Below are positions 9,036-18,596 of a stretch of DNA of 21,247 bases, one piece after another. The notes under the pieces are model-generated. The model was given only the letters and a program-made list of their open reading frames with translations. It was not told the origin of the DNA and did not search any database. Numbering within the stretch: the stretch's first letter is position 1; each line of letters opens with the position of its first letter. The stretch comes from Rhizophagus sp. LPA8_4_AMF (taxonomy: Eukaryota > Glomeromycota > Glomeromycetes > Glomerales > Glomeraceae): NCBI GenBank assembly GCA_021464525.1, contig JADRCO010001218.1, forward strand, positions 1-21,247. Direction: 5' to 3'. Position numbers and translations under genes: made by a program.

Positions 9036-10410
9036 TCATTTAATAAAGATGAGTTTTTTTTCTTGAATATAATATTCTACTGCATGTGACTGAAATGTTA
9101 CAGTGTTCCTTTCTGGGTGATATGCGAATACATTGGTCTCTAAGACTTTGTTGGCATCATCAAACTTTCGAAACATTTCTCAAATTCTATACGGCTAAGC
9201 TCTTTGGAATTAGAATTATACAAAGCTGCAATAATTTTTTTTCCCTATAATATGATAATCTCGAGTTTCAAGGAGTTTTGCAGTTCTCAAATTGTCTCCA
9301 GTCTTAGTTAAGATTTTCTTTTTGATGTCTGCAGAAAAGATTGGCGTAAGAAGAAATCTAAAGTGAATTCATTTGATAAAATCAATCCTACCATCAAAAG
9401 ATCTTTCTTCCTGAATTTTATTTGCCACAGAATTCAAATCTACTATTTGTCCACCGACTAATTCGTATAATTTCTCTGCTTCCACTTTTGACTCTACGCT
9501 TCTCAATCAGGTATTCCAATGATTCTTCTTTAGTGAGGTCACCAATCTCAATTGGGTAATCTGCACGTGACCAAGAGCTACGCGCTAGAAACAAGAATAT
9601 CAGTCAACAAATAATATTCTGTGAAGAAAAGAACCGGAAAACCTTGTTAACACTTACACTGCATTCTTCGAGGAACAGAACCTTCACTGCTGACAAATAC
9701 TGCGATGTATTTTCCATGGTCAGCATTCATTTTAGCATCATCTTGTAGAGTATCAAGAACTTTGGGGTTTACATCAGTTAATCCGCTGATGTTATCATAA
9801 ACGTTGACTGGAAGTTTATTGTGCTTTGTTTTGTACACTACACAAGGCTTCCAAGTCTCTTCTCCATTTGGGACGCCCATCAACTTTACCTATAAAGAGA
9901 AACATTAGGATCAAAAGCTTCAGTTTTAAAGGATAACAATGATTAACTTACCATTATAACCTAATATTTTCTTCATAAGCTGTGCCGTAAAAGAAATATG
10001 TTCCTCAAATTTAAAATCAAGAGATTCTCCAAATGCTTTGCCAAAATGCTCTATATCTTTGTCTTCAGGATCAGAAGGAATTTCAACGTATATGACACCC
10101 ATTCCACCTTGTATACCCTTGTCTTGATCCTGTCCTACTTCCCTTGATGCAATTCTGATTAATGTGGTTTTCCCGGTCCCGTGTTCTCCACAGAACACGT
10201 GATGAGATGATTAGGCTGAAGAATCTTTTTAAGACGCTCTACGACTTCAGTTCGAGGAACAAACTTGTCTTCTGAAATACTTAGATCAGGCCGAGTTCCT
10301 TTTTCCACTGTCTTGTTAAGAAGATGAATGTTATACTTGTTTTGACACCAAGCATATAGGATATCTCCCGGTATAAAGAGGCTAATAATAAAAATCAAAA
10401 TGTACACCAT
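9036..10410 (-). pseudogene. CRN-type P-loop NTPase with N-terminal membrane anchor; frameshifted
   Basis: From ATG 10408-10410 the protein opens with a hydrophobic segment (MVYILIFIISLFIPGDILY), a likely signal anchor, then KFVPRTEVVERLKKI before the ATPase. One base is surplus or missing at ~10195-10205. The next frame carries the Walker A motif GEHGTGKTT (10163-10189), then SREVG, GVIYVEIPSD and FTAQLMKKILG. After an intron (9890-9951) come WRRDLEA, a second frame change, VNVYDNISGL (Walker B position, with D-N in place of D-E/D-D) and the highly characteristic YIAVFVSSEGSVPRRM. Later exons contain YPIEIGDLTKEESLEYLI, KLYELVGGQIVDL and NVFAYHPERNTVTFQ before TGA at 9036-9038. At least five frame changes occur, one at the T-run 9235-9242. 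P-loop NTPases of this class sit between header and nuclease in CRN proteins; here it stands alone with a membrane anchor. Confidence 0.8.
9890..9951 (-). other. intron 1 of the P-loop NTPase pseudogene
   Basis: On the minus strand G|GTAAGT opens at 9951 and TTTATAG closes at 9890 (62 nt). Removing it joins an asparagine-glycine codon pair in frame and leads into WRRDLEA. Two more introns with good sites follow: 9585-9657 (GTAAGT...TTCTAG, 73 nt) and 9329-9391 (GTAGGA...TGCAG, 63 nt). Confidence 0.65.
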
Positions 10411-12189
10411 AATGGGAACGAAAATTGACTCTTCAGCAGAAGAAGTGTGGGGGAGAGACGAAGAAGAGTTTGTCGAGGAATAAAAATAAAAAAAAAAGGT
10501 GCAACGTCAAAAACATAAATAAAAACGTAAATATAAGTAATATTTTTTGCATTGTACTCGATGGTTAACGAAATTGAAGAGCTGAATGATTCTGGAGGAA
10601 GACATTAGAAATGAATATAACGGTTTGAACTATGTCGAATTTAAAAGAAACTTGAGAGAGTTTCTGAGGGTGTATTTTTATAAACATTTATGAATACATC
10701 GTGACCAACAATAAGATAGACTCCTTGACAAAAAAAAATGATTAAGACAGTTTTATCATTAATCATTAGATTGCTTCCAGTATTTATTAAAGATTACGTT
10801 TAGCCAAATACGGTAATATGCGTAACAGTAAAATTCAATCTGATTCGAAATACTGCAAATACGGCATAATTTAAAATATTTTTGTGTGACTTCCAATTAA
10901 AACGAGAATATATTTAAAAATTTATATACCGGTATGGAAGAACATGTTAATTAATTAATATTCTCAGGTTTTCCGATTATATATCCATTAAATTGATAAA
11001 TAATCAATTGATTCAGTTAGTATTTACTAAACAAAGAAACTAGGTTCGAAATAGTAACCTTTATGCAAAAAGCATCTTAATTGTTACTGATTTAACTGAT
11101 TACGATTCTAAAAATTATAATGCTAAATGTTACTAAAACATCAAATCAAATTGATCGTAAATCTTGATATCTAGATCCAAAGGCAATGACATTTGTTTTT
11201 CTCAGTAGAGCAGGTTTCGCTTGGGTTTTTTTTACAAATCACGATAGAATTGGAAATATAAAGTACTAGTAAGGATTGACGAAAACTTCCTGATTGCAAG
11301 TAGAAATTTTCCGATCGTGTGATCATAATTTAATAATGGGAGAATTTAATGTTACGTAATTTTTAGGTCGTACGAATGGTCGTTGCAACACTAAATTATT
11401 ATAGCGCAGTAACGCTCAGACCAACTACCCAAGCTGTCGTACTATTATCTTCGAGCATAAACGCAATTCGAAAGAAGAAAAATTATTGAAGTCCAGATGG
11501 ACACTTCGCAATTAAGATATGAATGAAATATGTTTTTTCGAACGACTCAGAGCATTTTTTGTTCAGAAATGTCGGGGATCAAAACTATGTATGGACCCGT
11601 GTAAAATTACTATTGATAAATTTTATTCTGATATAACCCGTTAGTTCGGATTTCGAACAAATGCCGGCTAAAAATGTGATTTATTAACCAGTATAAAAAC
11701 CGGCCGAAATTATTAATAATAAAGATTGTTTTTAAAATATTCATCATTTAAGTATTAAATAATATAATTTATTTTGATCTCAATTTTCATTTTTCAAACA
11801 TTTTTTTTAAAGAGTTGTTTAAGCAAATTTATTACCACCGTGCGAACTTCAGAAGAGACAGTAGGACCATTTCTTAAACGGTAAAGAAAATCGTAAAAAA
11901 GCTGGTGGTCAGGCCGAGTAAACTTAAAACTTTAAAATGTGAATCATTACTATATCTTTTTCATCGTTATCCTTTTCCCGTAACTTTAAAAAAATAAATC
12001 TTATGTAAATGGACGAGAACTTTACTAATATTTCATTTACCATTTGATCATGTACAAACATTCCGATGCATAATTTGAACGGAAACGATTATTTTGCCAG
12101 TGAAAATCTTTATTATTTATTCAATAGTATTAAAAATGCAAATATATATAATTGCGAAATGAAAAATATAATCAAGCCCTCATAAATTT
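10411..12189. other. intergenic stretch between two decayed genes
   Basis: About 1.8 kb with stops in every frame and no recognisable motif, repeat pair or RNA gene that I could find. The first ~60 bases (to 10490) are the CT-rich (minus-strand) upstream region of the P-loop NTPase pseudogene. A 17-T run begins at 12188. Confidence 0.6.
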
Positions 12190-12204
12190 TTTTTTTTTTT
12201 TTTT
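12188..12204. repeat. 17-bp homopolymer T run at the 3' end of the pseudogene
   Basis: On the minus strand this is an A-run directly at the end of the last readable coding block. It resembles a genomically encoded poly(A), but the gene keeps introns, so processed retroposition is unlikely. Slippage is the simpler explanation. Confidence 0.6.
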
Positions 12205-14783
12205 GTTATTTGTTGTCAGTAACTTTGTTTCGTTACTTTTCGGAGTCCACCACGGTTCATGAATAAGTTTAGATTTGCAATGGGCGGGTTTAGCCATATC
12301 AAGATCATCACTACCGAAAATATTGTCAAGTGCATTACTTGTACTTTCTTTAGTTTCTGCAGTTTCGCTTATTTGCTCATATATATACTGTGTAAAGTGT
12401 TAAAATAGATTAATGATACAAATATTTCTGATGTCATTGAACAAACTTAATTGTAAGCTTACCATGACAGACTTAATAATATTTATAGAGGACTTCAGTT
12501 TTTCGATATGTTGAAGCTTCGTAGGTAACTCGAACTTTGGACCCGGAAAAAAAGACAACATAGAAACCCTCAATTAAATCCTCAATTAACATTTGCCCAT
12601 TCGTACCCGCAATTTGTAAAAAGGGAACATTGAATTTCTTAACCTGTTCATTGGTCAGGTTGCGATTCAACAAACCATTTAGTATCGAGTGATTAATACG
12701 AGCTAATCGATAACGGTCTTTTGTGGTGTTGTATTTGGCGCGAACTCCCACTCTCCAAGGTCTACTCCTGATGGTGATAAGAAGCGTACGTCACACTTGC
12801 GACCATTTTTATAGTCCGTGGTTCTGCTCAATGCTCTCCCCTTATTTTAATATACAAAATTGTAACATAAGTAACTTGTGAGAATGAAAATACAAAACAA
12901 ACAAATTTTATTTATACCAACCATCTTTGTTTTATTACCAAACCCTTCCTCAGCCCTTCAACGATATATGAACATGCTTTTAGTATTATGTCAATCTCAG
13001 TGTGTGCAGGATCCAACATATAGCCATCCTCGCTTCTGTAAATACTATAAACATCAAAATTATCAGAATTAAATCACAAAAAAATAAAGAATCAAAGCAA
13101 TTTATAGTAGAATAAAGTACTAACAATTCTAAATATATTTTGCTGATCTTGCGCACATAGCTGTTCGCGTCAGAGCTAGTAAACCTATTAACACAAAATT
13201 CGTACCTTCGTTTATTCTTTTTCCATTTACCATCTATGTAAGAGCAATCAATCAGTATGCATATATGTGTGTACAGAACAAGCCAAATTCGAAAACAATG
13301 CACGTACGTTTTCAACAGTTGTGACGAAGGAGCTTTCTTCATCTGTCAGGCCGGGAACTTGTAACAAAGACTTATAATTACTCATCATGGACTTTCTATC
13401 TTCATGAGAAAACCATTCTTTCATGTGCGCGGATAAATCAATTATTTTTGACGCGCCATAGCGTAATACAGCTTTTTCTACAGTTGATAATTTTTCTACT
13501 TTTTAATTGTCTTCGCATTCAGATATTTTCTTAGCGACAATATCGCCAGCACTTAGGTTCAAGGGCAAGATCCAGCTTCTTTGATTGTTAAGAACGAAAT
13601 CGAGAGTTCCTTCTGGGAAAGGGACACCTTCTTCGTCATCGTTATCATCATACTCTTCAGTGGAATCATCATTATCCGAGGTAGCAGATTCAGGGGAGTC
13701 GTCTTCTCAATTTTTGCACCACCAGGCAATGTATCCCCCCTAAAAAATTAAATCGATTACCTTCTATCTGTGAAAAGCGTTTTTTTTGCGGACAATATTT
13801 AAGTTATATACCGACCCTTTTTCTTGCTGATTTCTTTTTTGATGGTTTAGTTGTCTTTTCACTTGAGAACAAGATAGATGGATGATGCATTTGGTTGTTC
13901 GGGAATATGTGGTGGTTCATCATCTACTTGGAGACGTTTGCTCGAACAATCTTCAAGATCCGTATCTTCCAAACATCTCGCAAATTTACTTCACACAATT
14001 AGTCCTCGTTTTGTAATCTCCTTCCGTAATGTCCGTTCTTGTTCGAATGTCGAGAAAACAACGTCGGTAATATGTTCTTCCTGAAAACCAAAAATATATT
14101 AAGGATTATCTCGTCACGTGCATCTTCATAATATTTCATACCGTCAGAGCCGTGCGTTCAGCTACTGAGTAAATTTCCGTTTTGTGACGAAGCAATGCTT
14201 TTCCAGAATTCTTTAACCAGCTGTGATTTCTTTTCGGTCTATTAAATGATGCGGTATTAGTAATATCCAAAAGAAAAACAAAAACAGTATTCTGGAAAAC
14301 CAACATAGGACTAGAGTCAGGACAACCACCGCGAACCGTAGCTCATCACTACCCGATCTTAGTTAGGAAGAGTGGGTGGTTGAACGCAGTTCGGACCACA
14401 TCTAAAGGATTATTGCCCTTTAGACCCACCCACTGCCATACAAAATTTTAAAAAAACTTAACCTGAAAAGTAACAAGCGCATTTCCAGCCTTTTTTATTG
14501 TAGCCTCACTTGCCTGTTTCATGTTCAGTAATTGAGAGGCTTCGAGTGTACAGGGAGTGTTCTTTATGCTTGTCTGGCTGGAAATCAGTACATTTTTGGC
14601 GGTATAATAGATATTCCGGCAAAGACCATTCGTTCTTTAAAGTGAAATCTTGTCTATTTCTAGCGAGAAGAATGGGTAGAAAATTACAAAACACAAAACG
14701 AGTATAAACTGACTCGCTGTTGTTTCGTTTGTTTCGTTTATTTCAGCTAACGTGGCTTCAGTAGAGGTAGCTAGTTTTGACAT
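12190..14783 (-). pseudogene. multi-exon nuclease-like gene (GEWEF motif), CRN-associated type; inactivated
   Basis: The start is ATG 14781-14783 (MSKLATSTEATLAEINET). Exons then give SEATIKKAGNALVTFQ, SGKALLRHKTEIYSVAE, EEHITDVVFSTFEQERTLRK, an acidic patch (TSDNDDSTEEYDDNDDEEG), FPEGTLDFVLNNQRSWILPL, GASKIIDLSAHMKEWFSHED, DANSYVRKISKIYLEL, DPAHTEIDIILKACSYIVEG and the core KCDVRF (12781-12798) plus GEWEF (12742-12756). A D followed ~13 residues on by E-x-E resembles a PD-(D/E)XK active site, with E-W-E in place of E-x-K. ARINHSILNGLLNRNLT and a tail with SETAETKES follow. Internal stops lie at 13991-13993, 13859-13861, 13847-13849, 13707-13709 and 13503-13505, and frames change near 12710, 12550 and elsewhere. 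Clean introns include 14081-14141, 13740-13811 and 13036-13124. The function is inferred from motif layout only. Confidence 0.7.
14262..14445. mobile_element. candidate SINE-like or structured element inside an intron
   Basis: The host intron (14221-14462, GTTAAG donor and CACAG acceptor on minus) is 242 nt, against 60-90 nt for its neighbours. Its middle is much more GC-rich than its ends. Plus strand: AGTGGGTGG near 14371 pairs with CCACCCACT near 14429, enclosing a perfect hairpin CTAAAGG (14402-14408) / CCTTTAG (14417-14423), a tRNA-sized fold. Pol III box-like strings occur in both orientations (plus: TAGTTAGGAAGAG then GTTCGGACC), each with mismatches. An A/T-rich tail (AAAATTTTAAAAAAA) follows on the plus side. 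A TACTAAT branch site lies outside the insert, so the host intron could still splice. I could not find a target-site duplication, and ends are approximate. Confidence 0.4.
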
Positions 14784-14892
14784 AGTTTAGTATAAATGGA
14801 AAACGAGGATTGATTTAACGGAAGAAAAAATTTTTAGTCTAATCTATTAAGAAAAAACGATTGTCGCACAGATTGATCTGATTAGTTGTTTG

Positions 14893-15425
14893 AACTACCC
14901 TAGCGTTACCACAAGAAAAGCTCGCGTTTTTTTTTAAAAAAAGCAAAAAAACAAAAAAAATTAAATATTTTTATTATGTCTGTTATCAATACCCACCATT
15001 ATATAAATAAAAAATGCATATGTTCTTTTTATTAAAATTTTATATTACTGTAAAGCGCGTGACACGGTTGTTTTGTTACAAAAAATAGCCTATAACTCTA
15101 TAATTCTATTCAAGCTAAGTAAAAATTCAGATATAAGTGATTTTGAACTCATTGAACAACTTTACTTAGACACTCAGAAGTGATTTACTGTTGAAATAAC
15201 GCTCTGAAACTTCTACACGAAATTTTTTTTTTTTAAAAAAAATAAAAATAATATTAAAGAATAAACACATATAAAGCTTGTTTTCTAAAATAAAATAATT
15301 ACAATAATAGTTAATGTGAAAAGTTAGAAAATAAAAGCAAATGTTTAATACAGTATATTGTGTTATGTAACACCGTGGCTTATTTGTGCCACAGTGCTTT
15401 TTTTTGTAGTAATGCTAGGGTAGTT
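14893..15425. mobile_element. 533-bp non-autonomous DNA transposon (MITE-like) with 29-30 bp terminal inverted repeats
   Basis: The left end starts AACTACCCTAGCGTTACCAC (14893) and continues AAGAAAAGC to 14921. The right end, read as reverse complement, starts AACTACCCTAGCATTACTAC (from 15425) and continues AAAAAAAAGC to 15396. They match except for about three substitutions and one indel. The interior has no open frame, so no transposase is encoded. Just inside the right end is a second hairpin, GTGGC (15375-15379) / GCCAC (15388-15392), extendable by CAC/GTG. No target-site duplication is obvious at the chosen ends, so the superfamily is not assignable by eye. It lies between two divergent genes. 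Confidence 0.65.
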
Positions 15426-15465
15426 ACGAAAATATAAAATATGTAACCGTGTGCCAAAGTTTCGC

Positions 15466-15571
15466 AACACTAATTATTGTAATTTTTCCAAAATTCATTA
15501 TTAATTCGGAACACTGTAACACTAATTATTGTAATTTTTCTAAAACACGTAAATTTATAATTTAATTCGGA
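15466..15571. repeat. tandem duplication, ~52-bp period, two copies
   Basis: AACACTAATTATTGTAATTT followed by TTC is found at 15466-15488 and again at 15518-15540. Each copy ends in TTAATTCGGAA. It lies just outside the TIR element and about 150 bases before the ATG of the intact gene, in its promoter region. Confidence 0.7.
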
Positions 15572-15639
15572 AAGTCCGTAGTTACGTTTGCCAAGCTTTC
15601 GTTATTTGCTCATTCATAATTTTTATCTATGAAAAATAA

Positions 15640-15647
15640 TATAAATA
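15640..15647 (+). promoter_or_regulatory. TATA box of the tail-anchored protein gene
   Basis: TATAAATA lies about 70 nt upstream of the ATG at 15717 and is followed by a CTT/T-rich stretch (TTCAACTCTTCATTTTAAC), a usual fungal start-site context. Confidence 0.45.
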
Positions 15648-15716
15648 ATTTGCTTTTCTTACTTCGTTTTCAACTCTTCATTTTAACTTTCAAAAAAAAA
15701 ATTGTTCAAACCTCTC

Positions 15717-16977
15717 ATGTCTTCTACCGAGGATCATATTTCAGTCGTTGTTGGTCATGATTCTGTACAGAATCAACCCGCCGTAAGTATACAGGGTGTA
15801 GACTCATTTTACCACGCCATCATTCAGCGCAAGTTTTCACCCTCTTTTCCTCTGCACACAGGTTAATGAGTTCGATTCCAACGCGCTGATTCAACTTTTT
15901 CAAAACGCTTTTTCTCAAATGGAGACTAATCTACCAAAAGAGAATAATATACCAACAGCCACGTCTAACCCAGAAAAAGATTTGTATTTGCTACCAGTTA
16001 GTAAAGATATCGCAAAAAGATTTTTTAGCGAGCTTTTTATTAGTACAAGTGGAAATCTCATGACATGGCTTAAAAAATCCTGTTTTGTGTTGCATGGTAT
16101 TCACGATGCAAATTTCCTAAAGTCACCAAGTAAAACAAATGATCTTTATGCTATGCATATGATTATAATGGCCAAGTTTGCTCTTGAAAATCCTTACAAG
16201 GCTCGAACGTCTGGTTTTATCGACTTCTACAGTAAACAGCCAGAATCAAAGGACTATCCACTAGAAAAGCCTTCTTTTTATTATATTAATTATATTTTCT
16301 GCACATTGCTCAACATTAACAATGCAGTGGAACAAGACGTGGTTTTCGAAGACTTAGTTTACTCAGCATTTCCACGTGGACGCAGTGTTTTATGGCACAA
16401 GCAAAAAAACATGACCCTTTCATCGGTCAATCGTAGTATTGATCTATCTATGAACAAAATGAAGAATTTTCTGCTGGATTTCGAAGTGGCAACAAACTTC
16501 AACGACCATCTTGTGCTTAATGGGCACAAAGTCTGGATCTACAGTTACGATTTAGATCACCAAGACGTTTTGTATAGTTATGAATATAATCGGCTTGCAC
16601 AGCTGTATGGAATAGAGATGGTTGGAATGGAAATACTAAAGACATACACATTCCTAATGAGTGACAAAGAATCTAAGGATATCATGTTCGAGTATGATGT
16701 TTGGAGAGGGGCTGGTGGTCTCGAAAATCCAATTTTTATAATGAGCCAAGCAAGGACAAGAGATATTGGCTACACTGTGCTGGCTGATAGGTTTTTCGGA
16801 TTAGAAAAAAAAGTCAACTCATTTTGGTTCCGGTTTCAAAGGGAAGCAGGACATAGACGACTTTACAAACCAGTAGATTTTTACTTTATTATTTTTTCAA
16901 TCTTTTTAGGACTTCTTACAGTAGTGCAGACAATATCAGGACTAGCATCCCTCATTCTCCAAGCAAAATCATCTTAA
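15717..16977 (+). CDS. hypothetical tail-anchored membrane protein, two exons, 393 residues
   Basis: Exon 1 (15717-15782) begins ATG and encodes 22 residues (MSSTEDHISVVVGHD...). A 79-nt intron follows (15783-15861, GTAAGT donor, CACACAG acceptor, phase 0). Exon 2 runs from 15862 to the TAA at 16975-16977 with no interruption, so the protein extends 41 residues upstream of the internal ATG at 15919. The long middle is soluble-looking, rich in aromatic residues and lysine, with blocks such as DFYSKQPESKDYP, VVFEDLVYSAFPRGRSVLWH and DVWRGAGGLENPIF. Residues about 362-389 (FYFIIFSIFLGLLTVVQTIS...) form one membrane helix with only a few residues after it. It is thus probably tail-anchored with the bulk facing the cytosol. 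The helix wording recalls plant DUF247 C-termini, but I see no firm family match and no catalytic motif. It is intact, beside a row of dead genes. Confidence 0.85.
15783..15861 (+). other. intron of the tail-anchored protein gene
   Basis: GTAAGT at 15783 and a pyrimidine-rich stretch (CCTCTTTTCCTCTGC) before CACAG at 15857-15861. The length is 79 nt and the phase is 0. Joining GCC to GTT keeps the frame into exon 2, which is open upstream of the first internal ATG. Confidence 0.85.
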
Positions 16978-17188
16978 AATTTTATTAACGTTTCGTTATT
17001 AAACTAGTATTACCAGCATTATTTTGGTCTGACCTCATATATTGTTTATGTATCCATATAAAAAAGATCATTATATAATTATATAATTTAAATGCATAAA
17101 TATTAAATTATTATTATATTTGTACTTTTATTTTATTAGTTTATCAAATAAAAAATTAAATATATAAGAATATGTGTAGCCCTAATCA

Positions 17189-17325
17189 ACATTTGTCCCA
17201 AATCAATCATGATTATTATATATAGGAAATTATTGTTAGTACTGTCTTAAGGTATTATTAGAATGGGCCGATAATTTAGGCCAATTGGTTGATTTGAAAC
17301 ATATGACGATTTGGGATACAAACAT
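17189..17325. mobile_element. small MITE-like element, imperfect ~22-bp terminal inverted repeats
   Basis: ACATTTGTCCCAAATCAATC at 17189 resembles the reverse complement of the other end, ATGTTTGTATCCCAAATCGT from 17325. The shared core is TTTGT(AT)CCCAAATC. The ~90-base interior has no coding capacity. Ends and target duplication are not certain. Confidence 0.4.
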
Positions 17326-17454
17326 CTCTATAGATTATTCACTCAATCTGTTTACTTTATTGTCTTTATATTTTTTTACATTAATAACATCTCTCATTCG
17401 AAAAATATATTTTAATTAAATCATCACGTTTCACACGTTTTATGGATTAATATC

Positions 17455-18119
17455 GATGTTTTAATCCGTCTAAGAATGTGAATTTGATGCTACTTCTAAG
17501 ATTAAATAACGATTTTTATGTTTGGCGTCTTAAAATAATCTTATTATAATGTTATCATACGTAATAATCAGTTGCAAATTGGTACTTTAAAAATTTTGTC
17601 AATTATTGCATCATTATAAATTTATAGCACAAAATTTTATCCAATAATAAAATAATTTCTATTAAATAAATTATAAATTATAATATACATTTGATAATTT
17701 ATTTATATTCATATATAAAATAATTAAATTAGAACAAAATAGCTTTTCTGTTTGAAAATTTCTTATATTCACACCCAACCCGCTAAAAATTAAAAAAAAC
17801 TTGCCCATTTTGGACGAACATACAACCCGGTTGGGAAGAAAAAACTATTAAAAATTTAATAACTTTTTTTTTGATAAAATTTTTTTTTTTTTTTCGAAAC
17901 GAAAATTGTTAAGTGAAAAAATTGATAATCACTGAATAAATTAATGTTCTATCTATATTGAAATCTAGAAAATTTGAAATTATAGGAAGTAAATATTATG
18001 GGGTGAAAGACTAAGGTTTAGTTCATAACATTATTGTGGTTATTGTGCCTATCACGATTATCATGATTATTGTTAGTTAAACTTAGAAACAGCGATTTGT
18101 ATAACATAAAAAAATCCTG
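17455..18119 (+). repeat. dispersed repeat, copy A
   Basis: It starts near GTCTAAGAATGTGAATTTGA and ends near CATAAAAAAATCCTGA. The best conserved part, at 17770-17830, has CACACCCAACCCGCTAAAAA then an A-run, CTTGCCC and ACCCGGTTGGG. Within it CCCAACC can pair with GGTTGGG. A second conserved block is GTTAAGTGAAAAAATTGATA near 17909. No open frame. Confidence 0.7.
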
Positions 18120-18596
18120 ATTCCAGAAGACAACAATTAAAGAGAGTTAAAAGTCCTGAAATAAAAAACTTAATTGTAAAAAGTAATAAATTTAGAGTGT
18201 TTAGAAGAAATAATGATTAACCAGTTTTAAACTTTAAATCTTTGTAGGTTAAATCAAACGCTATGCTAACATTATCATTACTGAACTAAAATCTGGCTTA
18301 TTTTTCTTTACATGATAACAATTATTTTATTTTTCGATCTTATTGACAAAATCATTCATTAAAGATGTTTACATAACAAAATATACCTGATAGCTTATAG
18401 TATTTTGGATATAAATTTTGTAATGGTTTTATAGAAACTCTAGGATAGAAAAAAAATATAACGATTGTTATAGATAATACTGTGTTTTCTTTATTAAGTT
18501 CAATCTGAAAATCTGATGTTTAAGATTTTAAAGAATATAAAAAAGGATTGAAAAAATAATAAGCAATGCAAAAATTCTCGATGTAAGAAAAATATA

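Noticed and set aside
12188-12204. Processed retrocopy signature (encoded poly(A))
   Set aside because: The gene upstream keeps several introns with good splice sites, so it was not copied from mature mRNA.
13878-14084. 68-codon plus-strand frame
   Set aside because: Antisense shadow of the exon that carries EEHITDVVFSTFEQERTLRK on the minus strand.
14371-14437. Functional tRNA gene
   Set aside because: Outer stem and inner hairpin give a tRNA-sized fold, but the D and T arms, a normal anticodon loop and exact A/B boxes are missing.
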